Counted from the first letter of the stretch, positions 1 through 7,996 are shown. The stretch is DNA of 12,235 nucleotides from an uncultured Bacteroidales bacterium (GCA_937892255.1 CALAUL010000106.1:1-12235); one strand, 5' to 3'. Translations and numbers: made by a program. Notes: generated from the sequence alone by a model not told the origin.

Positions 1-603
1 CAAGAGGGAGGGCATGTGGAATTGTATACACATGATATTCGTGAATATTCAAAAGATAAGCATAAGCGTGTTGATGATTATCAGTTTGGTGGTGGTGCAG
101 GCATGGTGATGCAGATACAGCCTATAGCCGATGCTATCGAACATCTTAAATTACAACGTGACTACGAACATATTATCTATATGACACCTGATGGTGAGAC
201 TCTAAATCAACGTATAGCCAATAGCTTGTCTCTAAGTGGTAATATCATCATTCTGTGTGGTCATTATAAAGGTATTGACCAGCGAATACGTGACCATTAT
301 ATCACAATGGAGTTGTCTATAGGGGATTACGTGCTTACGGGAGGAGAATTGGCCGCAGCTGTACTTGTCGATGCCGTAGTGCGTCTTTTGCCGGGAGTCT
401 TGTCTGACGAAGTTTCGGCTCTTACTGACTCTTTTCAAGACGGTCTTTTAGCTCCTCCTATTTATACTCGTCCGGTAGAATATAATGGTTGGCGTGTTCC
501 CGATATTTTGCTAAGTGGCCACGAAGCAAAGATAGAGGAGTGGAGAGAACAGCAAGCTATAGAGCGAACACTCAAGCGTAGACCGGATTTGCTCGGTGAT
601 TGA
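1..603 (+). CDS. trmD: tRNA (guanine-N1-)-methyltransferase TrmD, 5'-truncated by window edge
   Basis: TrmD transfers a methyl group from S-adenosylmethionine to N1 of G37, next to the anticodon of certain tRNAs, which prevents frameshifting. The reading frame is open from base 1 (QEGGHVELYTHDIREY), so the gene enters from the left. The GTG at 16 is internal, and by comparison with the family about 25 N-terminal residues are missing. Visible family motifs are DDYQFGGGAGMVM, ILCGHYKGID, the SAM-binding knot around SIGDYVLTGGELAAA, DSFQDGLL (the Asp encoded at 427-429 matches the catalytic Asp of this motif), YTRP, and LLSGHEAKIEEWR near the C-terminus. The stop codon is TGA at 601-603. The aminopeptidase gene begins 9 bp downstream on the same strand, so the two are probably co-transcribed. 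The family assignment is secure. Confidence 0.97.
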   Translation, partial: QEGGHVELYTHDIREYSKDKHKRVDDYQFGGGAGMVMQIQPIADAIEHLKLQRDYEHIIYMTPDGETLNQRIANSLSLSGNIIILCGHYKGIDQRIRDHYITMELSIGDYVLTGGELAAAVLVDAVVRLLPGVLSDEVSALTDSFQDGLLAPPIYTRPVEYNGWRVPDILLSGHEAKIEEWREQQAIERTLKRRPDLLGD

Positions 604-612
604 TATACTACT

Positions 613-1884
613 ATGGTTACGGATTTTATTGATTTTCTTTCGGCTTATCCTTCAAAGTATCATGTTATAGAGGGTTTTAAGTCTATGCTTGTGAAGGCCG
701 GATTTACCGAGTTATGCCTAAAAAGAACATGGGACATCAAATATGGAGGGCGTTATTTTACCACACGAGGTGGTTCGTCATTGATAGCATTTATTGTGGG
801 CGACAATGCACCGACAGAGGGTTATAGAATTATTGCGGCACATAGCGATACTCCTACATTGCGCATTAAGCCTACTCCCGAGATGTCTGTTGGCAATATG
901 CTGAAAATGAACACCGAAGTGTATGGTGGGGCAATATTATATTCGTGGTTTGACCGTCCTTTGTCGTTAGCCGGAAGAGTGACCATTGCAACAGACAATC
1001 CTTTACGTCCGAAGAATGTCCTTGTAGACGTACACAAGCCCATAGGTGTGATTCCCAGTGTGGCTATACACTTCAACAGACAGGTGAATGACTCATTTGG
1101 GGTACACAAACAGACCGACATGTCGGTGATGCTCCAAGCAGGTGTTCCAACGTCACTAAATGATATCTTAGCTCCATATGTTGGTGATGCGTCGGCGGAG
1201 ATACTTGACTATGATTTGAACTTTTACGATGCCACTCCGGCTTGTGTCATCGGTAGTGAACCGACAAGTCAACTAATTAACGCCTCTCGGCTCGATGACC
1301 TCATGATGGCTTATTCGGCAGTAAGAGCATTGTGTGAAACAACAGAGGGTAGTGGTGCTGGTCGCATGGTCTGTATCTTTGACAACGAGGAAGTAGGTTC
1401 CTCTTCAAAACAAGGTGCTATGTCGCCGTTGTTGAATAATATCTTTGAACGTATAGCGGACCAACTTCATTATAGCGTAGAAGAGAGACAACGTACTATC
1501 TATAATTCATTCCTTATTTCTGCAGATATGGCGCATGCGTTACACTGCAATCACCCTGAGTTACACGACCCTGTTGTTCGCCCGTTGATGAACAATGGAA
1601 TATGCATTAAGATAAACGCCAATCAGAAGTACATGACAGATGGTAGCAGTTCTGCAATGTTACAAGGAATCTGTCGTAAAGCAGAAGTGCCTTATCAGAT
1701 GTACGTTAATCGTAGCGATATGCCGGGAGGCTCAACACTCGGTTGTGTTGTGACATCGCAACTCGATATTCACGGTGTTGATATAGGTTGTCCGATGCTG
1801 GGCATGCACTCGATAAGAGAGACAGCAGGAGTCAAGGATTTGATGGATAGCCTGCGTCTTTTTAAGACTTTCTTCTGTATCTGA
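613..1884 (+). CDS. apeB: M18 family metallo-aminopeptidase
   Basis: This is a cytoplasmic di-metal aminopeptidase of family M18 (aspartyl aminopeptidase/ApeB type), which removes N-terminal residues from peptides. At 423 aa the length is typical of bacterial M18 enzymes. Metal-ligand and catalytic motifs appear in the family order: AHSDTP (H77, D79), RLDD (D228-D229), DNEEVGS (E259-E260), SADMAHA (D305, H308) and GMHSIRE (H399). The ATG at 613 follows the trmD stop by 9 bp without a clear Shine-Dalgarno sequence, as is usual in Bacteroidota; the N-terminal DFLSAYPSKYHV stretch fits the family start, which supports this codon. The gene ends just before a strong hairpin, so trmD and this gene look like the tail of one transcript. 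Which N-terminal residue it prefers cannot be read from the sequence. Confidence 0.93.
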   Translation: MVTDFIDFLSAYPSKYHVIEGFKSMLVKAGFTELCLKRTWDIKYGGRYFTTRGGSSLIAFIVGDNAPTEGYRIIAAHSDTPTLRIKPTPEMSVGNMLKMNTEVYGGAILYSWFDRPLSLAGRVTIATDNPLRPKNVLVDVHKPIGVIPSVAIHFNRQVNDSFGVHKQTDMSVMLQAGVPTSLNDILAPYVGDASAEILDYDLNFYDATPACVIGSEPTSQLINASRLDDLMMAYSAVRALCETTEGSGAGRMVCIFDNEEVGSSSKQGAMSPLLNNIFERIADQLHYSVEERQRTIYNSFLISADMAHALHCNHPELHDPVVRPLMNNGICIKINANQKYMTDGSSSAMLQGICRKAEVPYQMYVNRSDMPGGSTLGCVVTSQLDIHGVDIGCPMLGMHSIRETAGVKDLMDSLRLFKTFFCI

Positions 1885-1903
1885 TGACTGAATAACATAA
1901 GTT

Positions 1904-1940
1904 AAAACACTCCAAAGATGTATATCTCTTGGAGTGTTTT
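1904..1940 (+). terminator. Hairpin terminator after the aminopeptidase gene, possibly bidirectional
   Basis: A perfect 12-bp inverted repeat (AAAACACTCCAA at 1904-1915, TTGGAGTGTTTT at 1929-1940) can extend inward by AGAT/ATCT (1916-1919 with 1924-1927) past one bulged C, leaving a GTAT loop. The plus strand continues GCTTTTTAC, giving a U-rich tail, and the complement of the left arm also ends in a T run. It lies between convergent genes (the aminopeptidase ends at 1884, the XRE gene ends at 1985) and could stop transcription from both sides. Confidence 0.85.
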
Positions 1941-1984
1941 GCTTTTTACATACTTGACGTATCTCTCAAACGTCAGAATCTGTC

Positions 1985-2194
1985 TTATTGTTTCCAATCG
2001 TTTTCTTCTAATTGGAATATCTCTTCCAGTCTTTTTTCAAACACACTTGCAATCTTTAGAGCAAGTACAGTCGAAGGTACATATTTACCTTGTTCAATTG
2101 CATTTATAGTTTGGCGACTGACTTGTACTGCTTCAGCCAATTGTTGTTGAGTCATGCGTTTGATAGCTCTTTCAACACGGATATTATTTGTCAT
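1985..2194 (-). CDS. Small XRE/Cro-C1-type helix-turn-helix regulator
   Basis: A 69-aa protein that is almost entirely one XRE DNA-binding domain. The helix-turn-helix spans about residues 15-41, with the family pattern TQQQLAEAVQVSRQTINAIEQGKYVPS split across its two helices: LAEAV is the first helix and SRQTINAIE the recognition helix. The C-terminal ALKIASVFEKRLEEIFQLEE helix is typical of the short YozG-like group; there is no sensor or oligomerisation domain beyond it. It is likely a transcriptional regulator, quite possibly of its own transcript. It lies 92 bp downstream of the membrane-protein gene on the same strand, with no promoter of the TAnnTTTG type in the gap, so co-transcription is likely. 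The start is the ATG at 2194, in an AT-rich context with no Shine-Dalgarno sequence. Confidence 0.92.
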   Translation of the reverse strand: MTNNIRVERAIKRMTQQQLAEAVQVSRQTINAIEQGKYVPSTVLALKIASVFEKRLEEIFQLEENDWKQ

Positions 2195-2286
2195 AACTTA
2201 TTGTTTTGAATAATACTTACATAATCAAGCAGATAATCCATGTTCTAATTGTCTTTTTATTGATTTGTAAGTTCTTCTAATGATGT

Positions 2287-2754
2287 CTAATTTTTTCTAA
2301 ACCTATAAATATCCCAAGTGTACTTTATGATAAATAGCAAAAGAAAACTGAATATGTATATATCCATGAAGTACAAATATGCGGTTCCAAATATTAGCAT
2401 TGTACCAACAAACAATAGTATGCTGTTTGCTATTGTTGCCCATGTTAATGCTTTCATTCTAATGTTTGCAATACATTCATCTTCATCTTTCTCTTTAGAA
2501 AATCCTATGAATAACATAGAGATAGTTGAGAATACAATTATGAACTCTTCTGTCCAATCGTTTTCTGTAATACATAGATATTCATTTTCAAAAATACCAT
2601 TTACTAGAGCTACTGTTTTAGTGCTTCCCAAATTTAGAAATTCGTATTCGTAAATGTCGCAAATCAAATGTCCTATACCAAACAACAGGACTGGAATAAA
2701 CAAACTCCAACCAATCTTTCTAAAGACAATTGGAAATAGATACTTTGTCTTCAT
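2287..2754 (-). CDS. Four-helix membrane protein of unknown function, paired with an XRE regulator
   Basis: I do not recognise a named family with known function. The 155-aa protein has four predicted membrane segments, at about residues 14-33, 69-86, 105-127 and 130-148. Positive charge (KTK and FRK at the N-terminus, SKEK and IRMK in the central loop, RFRKN at the C-terminus) puts both ends and the 87-104 loop in the cytoplasm and the 34-68 loop outside. From memory, Bacteroides genomes contain similar short membrane proteins with RKIGW near the start and FSKEK..DE..I..IR before the third helix, next to XRE regulators; I could not check this here. It has its own good promoter (2783-2814) and precedes the XRE gene. 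There is no signal peptide, no catalytic motif and no toxin-like hallmark. The ATG at 2754 begins just before the first helix. Confidence 0.8.
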   Translation of the reverse strand: MKTKYLFPIVFRKIGWSLFIPVLLFGIGHLICDIYEYEFLNLGSTKTVALVNGIFENEYLCITENDWTEEFIIVFSTISMLFIGFSKEKDEDECIANIRMKALTWATIANSILLFVGTMLIFGTAYLYFMDIYIFSFLLLFIIKYTWDIYRFRKN

Positions 2755-2782
2755 TCTTGTTATGTTTTAAAATTATCATGTG

Positions 2783-2814
2783 CAAATGTAATGCAAACTT
2801 TACAAACTGACAAA
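2783..2814 (-). promoter_or_regulatory. Bacteroidota-type promoter of the membrane-protein/XRE pair
   Basis: Read on the minus strand, a TTTG element (2814-2811) is followed after 20 bp by TACATTTG (2790-2783), an exact match to the Bacteroidota pattern of a -33 TTTG and a -7 TAnnTTTG. Transcription would start near 2776, leaving a leader of roughly 20 nt before the ATG at 2754. This is the only site in the window where I find both elements at proper spacing. Confidence 0.7.
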
Positions 2815-3023
2815 TAAAAATTACATAAAGTAAAACATTTAAGACTTTTTAATTTTTGAAGTTCTATTTCTTGATTCATGTTTTCGCTACGTATAATTGT
2901 GTAAAGTAGTATGTTATGAATACAAGGAGAGAGTACTATGAGCTACATTTGCTTTGAATGGAGCATATGATGAAAACTGTTGTATGTAAAATAGTTTTGA
3001 GTAATAGGAGTGTTCATAAAATG
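2815..3023. other. AT-rich intergenic region without a convincing gene
   Basis: Together with the flanking promoter and terminator, this is the only stretch of more than 300 bases (2755-3079) without a recognisable protein gene. The plus strand holds a 10-codon frame (2938-2970, MSYICFEWSI) with an AAGGAG sequence 8 nt before its ATG. It overlaps by ATGA a 24-codon frame (2967-3041) that runs into the rlmB terminator stem. Neither resembles a known protein or leader peptide, and the spacing could be chance. I see no tRNA, repeat or insertion-sequence end here. Confidence 0.5.
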
Positions 3024-3061
3024 AAAGTAGGAAGAAAATAGAGTCATTTTCTTCCTACTTT
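3024..3061 (-). terminator. Hairpin terminator downstream of rlmB
   Basis: A perfect 16-bp inverted repeat (AAAGTAGGAAGAAAAT at 3024-3039 with its complement at 3046-3061) closes a 6-nt loop. It lies 18 bp beyond the rlmB stop. On the minus strand the stem is followed by CATTTTATG, a modest T-rich tail. It closes the LysM/ABC-F/rlmB transcript. Confidence 0.75.
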
Positions 3062-3079
3062 TAGCTTTTATCTATTCTT

Positions 3080-3817
3080 TTAGTGTCGTTGTCTTGCTAT
3101 CTCAAAAAGTATTACACCAGCTGCCACTGATACATTTAGACTTTCTATGTGTCCATACATAGGAATTAAAGCGTTACTATCACATAGTTTAAGCACTTGA
3201 GTAGAAATGCCTTTGTCCTCTGAGCCCATGATAATAGCTGTAGGTTTAGAGAAGTCATGTTCGTAATATGGTTTAGCGCCTTTTTCTGTTGCCCCAATTA
3301 TTTGAACTCCATTTTCTTTGAGTATTTTAGCTGCTATATATATGTTTTTTGTCATACAAACGGGTATGTGATGTAGTGCACCAGCAGATGTTTTGACAGA
3401 TTCGCCATTTATAGGGGCGGAACCCTTTTGCGGAACTATTATAGCATGAGCACCAGCACAATCTGCCGAACGAGCAATGGCTCCAAGGTTTCTTACATCA
3501 GTTATGCCGTCAAGTATGATGACAAATGGTGCTTCGCCTTTAGCTTCTGCTATTTTGAAAATCTCATGTATGTTGTTGAGATAGTCAACTTTTGAAATGA
3601 AAGCAATGACTCCTTGATGATTGGCTGTAGTTATTTTATTAAGGACTTCAGAGGTCGTATACTGTATACGAATGTTGTGACTTTTGCAGGTTGCAACAAA
3701 TTTAGTGAATAGTTCTCCGTTAAGACCTTTTTTTGCCACTACTTTGTCTATAATCTTTCCTGCAAGTATAGCCTCTTCTATGGCTCGTATGCCGAATATG
3801 TAGTTTTCTTGTTCCAT
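3080..3817 (-). CDS. rlmB: 23S rRNA (guanosine-2'-O-)-methyltransferase RlmB (SpoU/TrmH family)
   Basis: RlmB methylates the 2'-OH of a conserved guanosine (G2251 in E. coli numbering) in the peptidyl-transferase P-loop of 23S rRNA, using SAM. The 245-aa length is normal. Residues about 5-75 form the L30e-like RNA-binding domain, beginning with YIFGIRAIEEAI. The SPOUT knot domain follows, with all three SpoU motifs: motif 1 DGITDVRNLGAIARSAD (N110, R116), motif 2 IIMGSEDKGIS (E200) and motif 3 IPMYGHIESLNVSVAAGV (S226-S230). The ATG at 3817 gives the family N-terminus. It sits 42 bp downstream of the ABC-F gene with no obvious promoter between them, so it is probably the last gene of that operon. 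Paralogues in this family (e.g. other TrmH/RlmB-like enzymes) are close, so the exact target base is inferred. Confidence 0.92.
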   Translation of the reverse strand: MEQENYIFGIRAIEEAILAGKIIDKVVAKKGLNGELFTKFVATCKSHNIRIQYTTSEVLNKITTANHQGVIAFISKVDYLNNIHEIFKIAEAKGEAPFVIILDGITDVRNLGAIARSADCAGAHAIIVPQKGSAPINGESVKTSAGALHHIPVCMTKNIYIAAKILKENGVQIIGATEKGAKPYYEHDFSKPTAIIMGSEDKGISTQVLKLCDSNALIPMYGHIESLNVSVAAGVILFEIARQRH

Positions 3818-3859
3818 CGTATGTGGTGTGGTTATTGTTTTATGTATGTTAGTCCGTTT

Positions 3860-5785
3860 TTATTGTAACGAAAACAATTGTTCGGAAGCTTCTTCCCATC
3901 GTTGCATTTCGTTTTCGAGTTGTTTGTTTTTCTCTTCGAAGAGAGTTGAAAGTTCTATAGCTCTATTGTTGTCGCATGAAGACATTTCTGCTTCTATATC
4001 AGCTATTTCTTGTTCTAAAGCTTCAATTTTAGCCTCAGCGTCTTTTATTATCTTTTCTATTTTGTTTCTTTTTCGAGATAGTTCTTTCTGTTGCTCGTAC
4101 GAGAGACGAACTTCTTTTGTTGTGCTTGGTTCTTTTGTTTCGTTGCGAGGTGTTTGAGCTTCTATCTCTTTAAGGTTTTCGAGTTTGCGATATTGTAGGA
4201 ACTCATATATGCCACCAAGGTGTTCTTTCATTTTCTTATTTCTAAACTCGTACACTTTTGTCACAAGTCCGTCTAAGAATTCGCGGTCATGGCTTACCAC
4301 AATGACTGTTCCGTCAAAATTTATTATTGCTCTCTTTAGTAGCTCTTTAGAGCGTATGTCAAGGTGATTGGTTGGCTCATCGAGTACCAATAGGTTTACT
4401 GGTTCAAGGAGCAAGCGAACCATGGCTAAACGTGTCTTTTCGCCACCTGATAACACCGCAACTTTTTTATCAACATCTTCGCCACTAAACATAAATGCTC
4501 CCAATAGATCACGTATCTTTGTGCGTATATCTCCGACAGCTACTTTGTCTATGGTATCAAATACAGTGTCTTCTGGATTGAGTAGATCGGCTTGGTTTTG
4601 AGCAAAATAACCTATTTTGACGTTATGACCGAGTATGACTTCTCCCTTGTGGTCAAGTTCTCTCATTATCATACGAGCCATGGTAGTCTTTCCCTCTCCG
4701 TTGCGACCTACAAAGGCAATTTTTTCACCTCTTGCTACTTCAAAGTCAACATCTTCGAGTACAACATGTTCTCCATACGCTTTTGTTACACCTTTACCTT
4801 TCACTGTTATAGCGCCCGAGTGTGGTGCTGGAGGAAATTTGATGTGTAGTGCAGAATGGTCAAATTCATCAACTTCTATACGGTCTATCTTTTCGAGCTG
4901 TTTTATACGACTTTGTACTTGAACAGCTTTTGTAGCTTTATAACGGAAGCGTTCGATGAATTTCTCTGTGTCTTCTATCATCTTCTGCTGATTCTTATAA
5001 GCATTCATTTGCTGTTCGAATCTCTCTTGTCGTAATTCTAAATATTTAGAATAGTTCGCTTTATAGTCGTATATTTTGCCGAGAACTATCTCTATTGTTC
5101 TGTTTGTTACATGGTCGAGAAATGCCTTGTCGTGAGATATTATCACAACAGCTCCAGAGTAATCTTTTAGAAAATCCTCTAACCATTGTATAGACTCAAT
5201 ATCCAAGTGGTTTGTAGGCTCATCAAGAAGAAAAATATCAGGCTTAGATAGCAGTATTTTAGCAAGTTCGATACGCATACGCCACCCACCCGAAAATTCG
5301 CTTGTATTACGGGAAAAGTCGCTTCTTTCAAATCCTAAACCTTTGAGCGTTAGTTCTATCTCTGCGTGGTAATTACCGCCCCCCATCATTGAGAGTCTCT
5401 CTGTCTTCTCATGTAGTTTGTCGAGAAATGACATATAGTCATCGCTCTCGTAGTCTGTACGTTGTGCGAGGGCTGCGTTCATGCCGTCTATATCGGCTTG
5501 TAATGACTTCAGTTCACCAAAAGCCATTTCTGCTTCTTCAAAGACGGTGCGTGTGTTTTGGTGTGTCATGTGCTGGGGGAGATAGCCTATTTTGTACTCT
5601 TTGGGAATGCTCACCGTACCTTCTGAAGGGTCTTGCAATCCGGCTATTATTTTCAGCATTGTTGACTTTCCTGCGCCGTTTTTACCGGCTAATCCTAATC
5701 GGTCTTTAGGGGTTATGTTGTATGTTATGTTTTCGAATAGTCTAAACCCTCCGAAGTCTACGGTAAGTTGGTTTATAGAAATCAT
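3860..5785 (-). CDS. ABC-F family ATPase (ribosome-associated type)
   Basis: ABC-F proteins carry two ABC ATPase domains and no membrane part; characterised members act on the ribosome in translation or antibiotic protection. The 641-aa protein shows domain 1 with Walker A GLAGKNGAGKST (31-42), signature FSGGWRMR (164-171) and Walker B LLDEPTNHLD (186-195). A charged helical linker follows at about 240-305 (ERFRYKATKAVQVQSRIKQLEK), the region that reaches into the ribosome in this family. Domain 2 has Walker A GRNGEGKTT (360-368), signature LSGGEKTRLA (445-454) and Walker B LVLDEPTNHLD (466-476). Residues about 560-640 form a Glu/Lys-rich coiled coil. It looks most like the YheS/Uup-type housekeeping branch rather than a resistance protein, but I cannot place the subfamily. 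The ATG overlaps the stop of the upstream LysM gene (TAATG), suggesting translational coupling. Confidence 0.93.
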   Translation of the reverse strand: MISINQLTVDFGGFRLFENITYNITPKDRLGLAGKNGAGKSTMLKIIAGLQDPSEGTVSIPKEYKIGYLPQHMTHQNTRTVFEEAEMAFGELKSLQADIDGMNAALAQRTDYESDDYMSFLDKLHEKTERLSMMGGGNYHAEIELTLKGLGFERSDFSRNTSEFSGGWRMRIELAKILLSKPDIFLLDEPTNHLDIESIQWLEDFLKDYSGAVVIISHDKAFLDHVTNRTIEIVLGKIYDYKANYSKYLELRQERFEQQMNAYKNQQKMIEDTEKFIERFRYKATKAVQVQSRIKQLEKIDRIEVDEFDHSALHIKFPPAPHSGAITVKGKGVTKAYGEHVVLEDVDFEVARGEKIAFVGRNGEGKTTMARMIMRELDHKGEVILGHNVKIGYFAQNQADLLNPEDTVFDTIDKVAVGDIRTKIRDLLGAFMFSGEDVDKKVAVLSGGEKTRLAMVRLLLEPVNLLVLDEPTNHLDIRSKELLKRAIINFDGTVIVVSHDREFLDGLVTKVYEFRNKKMKEHLGGIYEFLQYRKLENLKEIEAQTPRNETKEPSTTKEVRLSYEQQKELSRKRNKIEKIIKDAEAKIEALEQEIADIEAEMSSCDNNRAIELSTLFEEKNKQLENEMQRWEEASEQLFSLQ

Positions 5786-7959
5786 TATTTATTGATTACA
5801 GTTATAGTGTTGTCGTTGGCAAATGTTATAGTTTTTAATCCTATGTTGACAGCACCTCCCCAATTGGTAAGGTTCTTGAAATAGAAGTTACTTTGTACTG
5901 TCTGTGAGTTATGCTCGTTAATCTTACGTATCATTTGAGGTCCAAATTCTTTCAATGCACCTATGAAGTGTATGCCTATGTCGTAACCCCAAAGTGCGTA
6001 TTCACTAAAGCCGGATAACGGACGCAGTTTTTGAAAATAGGGTGTGAACGCAACAGGTTCGGCAAAGTAGTTGCGTCGATATTTCTTTATGATGTTTTGT
6101 GTATAAGGGTCTTTGTAGTCAAGTGCAAAAGTAGAGTAGAGTTGTGTGTTGAGTTTATGGAAAACTTCTACTTCTATAGTGCTGTATGTCATCCATTCAC
6201 CAAAACCATAAAGAGACACTTTAGCTTCTTTCTTTTGATCTATTATACTTGCGATGCTTACTATATTTGTGTTCACAACAGCTTCGGCATTTGTTGGCAG
6301 CAGAAGTACATTTTCCTTGTCCGTCTTCAAGATGTCTATGAAGTTCTGAGGGCTTTTGGCGTTGTAGGCAACGATAGAGGCGTCAAGGTGACGTTTGGCT
6401 ATCTCTTCTTTCAGATATGTCATGCGTTGTATGTCGCTCTTGTTTCGCAATGCGAGATCCAAGAGTACTATATGTTTATCCGAACAATCATCGAGCATGG
6501 CATCTATTACAGTTTTGTATGTTATGGTGTCTATTACACTTGCTTGGTATAGATACGGATTATCGTTGAGAGTGCTATCCATCTGTCCGAAAGGCATAAC
6601 CATGGGTGTGCGTGTCAGTTTGGCAAAGTCAGCCACAATGCGCATTTCTCCTACATGTGCAGGTCCAATGATGAGGTCGTATTTTGTTGAACCACTTGTT
6701 GCCTCGGCAAATCCTATCTTATCCTTGGTGTCTATGACATCTAATCGTATGTTGGCTCCGTTTGTTGATAATGTGTCAAGGGCTAATCTGACTCCTTCGT
6801 AAAACTCTATAAATCGACGTGTCTTAAAGTGGTATATACCTTTTTCTGTCGATACACCTTTAGATATCATTGTCGACACTTCGTATGCTGCGTCGAATGG
6901 CATAAACAGACCTACTCTTATCGTGGGACTGCCTCCGCCTACGTAGTCATAACTTTCTGTATTGCCAAATAGCTCTCCCATCATTCCTATGTATTGAGGG
7001 TTATTTGTTGCCGGTGTCGCAATAGCATTAGGGTCTAATTTCTTTATTATGAGGGTTTGTCCTTTTTGCAAATTGTCAGAGGTGACCCCGGGATTATCTC
7101 GCATTATGTCTTCTACGCTTACTCCGTACATTTGCGATATGCTGAAGAGTGTCTCTTTCTTGCGTACTTCATGACTATTGGTGATATAGACGTCTGTATT
7201 TTCTTTAGGAATAGCAATGACTTGACCTATTGAGAGTGTTGACCAGTCTATGCCCGGATTTACCTCTTTTATCTTGTCTTGTAGAAGGTTATATTTTACT
7301 CCTAACTGATAAAGTGTTTCTCCCGGTGCTATGTGATGATAGTAGAAGTTATTGTCTTCAACAGGTATTGTAGTGTCGGGAATACGCACACGAGAACCGA
7401 TAGGCAGTGCATTGATGTCAAGAGCCGGATTTATTGCTATTATATCGGCTGCTTTTACACCATATTTCACACCTATGCTGTAGAGTGTCTCACCAGGGGC
7501 AATGGTGTGTATGCGAAATCCTGATTCTTTCTGTTGCTCTTTAGTCTTTACTTTCACTGCCTGTCCCACAGACAAGCCGGCTTCACAACCTGGATTGAGC
7601 TTGTAAAAATCAATGAGTGACATATCATACTTTTTCGAAATAGAGAATGCTGTCTCGCTTTTAGCAACTACATGTGTCGTATATGCATAGTTTGTTTCTT
7701 TGCTGTTTACTGTTTGCTTGAGAGGTATGCGTATTGTCATGCCAGCCTCTAATCCTGTCTGTTTGAGTAACGGATTGGCGGCTATTATCTCCTCTTGCGT
7801 GGTGTTGTTGTTCACCGACAGACGATACAGACTTTCTCCCTTTGCAACAGTGTGCATCTTATACGCACGACCATTTTCTGTGATTATCTCTTGTGCTGTA
7901 GCGAATATCATATTTATTGACAACAGCAGTATTGTTGATATGCCTTTGATTATATTCAT
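5785..7959 (-). CDS. Secreted protein with five LysM domains and a C-terminal periplasmic-binding-protein-like domain
   Basis: A 724-aa exported protein. Residues 1-22 are a signal peptide (hydrophobic core ISTILLLSINMIFA, likely cleavage after A22 in ATA|QE). Five LysM modules follow, at about 35-79, 94-137, 150-193, 207-251 and 262-306; each has the VxxGETLxxIxxKYxV and xNPxxxxxxLxxGxxxxIP type pattern, with the second the most divergent (KSETAFSISKKYDM). LysM binds N-acetylglucosamine in peptidoglycan. A short linker (307-345) leads to a domain at about 346-724 resembling type 1 periplasmic binding proteins (leucine/isoleucine/valine-receptor fold): IRVGLFMPFD, FYEGVRLAL, DLIIGPAHVGEM, SEYALWGYDIG. 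It is probably anchored to the cell wall in the periplasm, binding a small ligand; no permease gene is adjacent. Such fusions are widespread in Bacteroidales, but I know of no established function. It leads an operon with the ABC-F gene and rlmB. Confidence 0.9.
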   Translation of the reverse strand: MNIIKGISTILLLSINMIFATAQEIITENGRAYKMHTVAKGESLYRLSVNNNTTQEEIIAANPLLKQTGLEAGMTIRIPLKQTVNSKETNYAYTTHVVAKSETAFSISKKYDMSLIDFYKLNPGCEAGLSVGQAVKVKTKEQQKESGFRIHTIAPGETLYSIGVKYGVKAADIIAINPALDINALPIGSRVRIPDTTIPVEDNNFYYHHIAPGETLYQLGVKYNLLQDKIKEVNPGIDWSTLSIGQVIAIPKENTDVYITNSHEVRKKETLFSISQMYGVSVEDIMRDNPGVTSDNLQKGQTLIIKKLDPNAIATPATNNPQYIGMMGELFGNTESYDYVGGGSPTIRVGLFMPFDAAYEVSTMISKGVSTEKGIYHFKTRRFIEFYEGVRLALDTLSTNGANIRLDVIDTKDKIGFAEATSGSTKYDLIIGPAHVGEMRIVADFAKLTRTPMVMPFGQMDSTLNDNPYLYQASVIDTITYKTVIDAMLDDCSDKHIVLLDLALRNKSDIQRMTYLKEEIAKRHLDASIVAYNAKSPQNFIDILKTDKENVLLLPTNAEAVVNTNIVSIASIIDQKKEAKVSLYGFGEWMTYSTIEVEVFHKLNTQLYSTFALDYKDPYTQNIIKKYRRNYFAEPVAFTPYFQKLRPLSGFSEYALWGYDIGIHFIGALKEFGPQMIRKINEHNSQTVQSNFYFKNLTNWGGAVNIGLKTITFANDNTITVINK

Positions 7960-7996
7960 GGTGTGTACGAATGATATCTATATTTTTCCTAATACT

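Noticed and set aside
1918..2150. Plus-strand frames over the XRE gene.
   Set aside because: They are antisense to a clear helix-turn-helix gene, begin inside the terminator and show no domain.
1985..2754. Toxin-antitoxin system made of the membrane protein and the XRE protein.
   Set aside because: The membrane protein is 155 aa with four helices and no known toxin motif, and the XRE protein has no toxin-binding extension; nothing specific supports it.
2992..2999. TAGTTTTG on the plus strand, an exact match to the -7 promoter pattern.
   Set aside because: There is no TTTG at about 20 bp upstream and no gene downstream on this strand before the opposing rlmB; likely chance in AT-rich DNA.
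3860..5785. Antibiotic-resistance ABC-F protein.
   Set aside because: The context is housekeeping (rlmB, envelope gene), it has the long C-terminal coiled coil of housekeeping types, and composition matches the neighbours; no sign of transfer.
6031..6552. A 173-codon open frame on the plus strand, antisense to the LysM gene.
   Set aside because: It lies fully inside a well-supported gene; its composition (Cys/Tyr/Phe-rich, no domain) is that of an antisense shadow.
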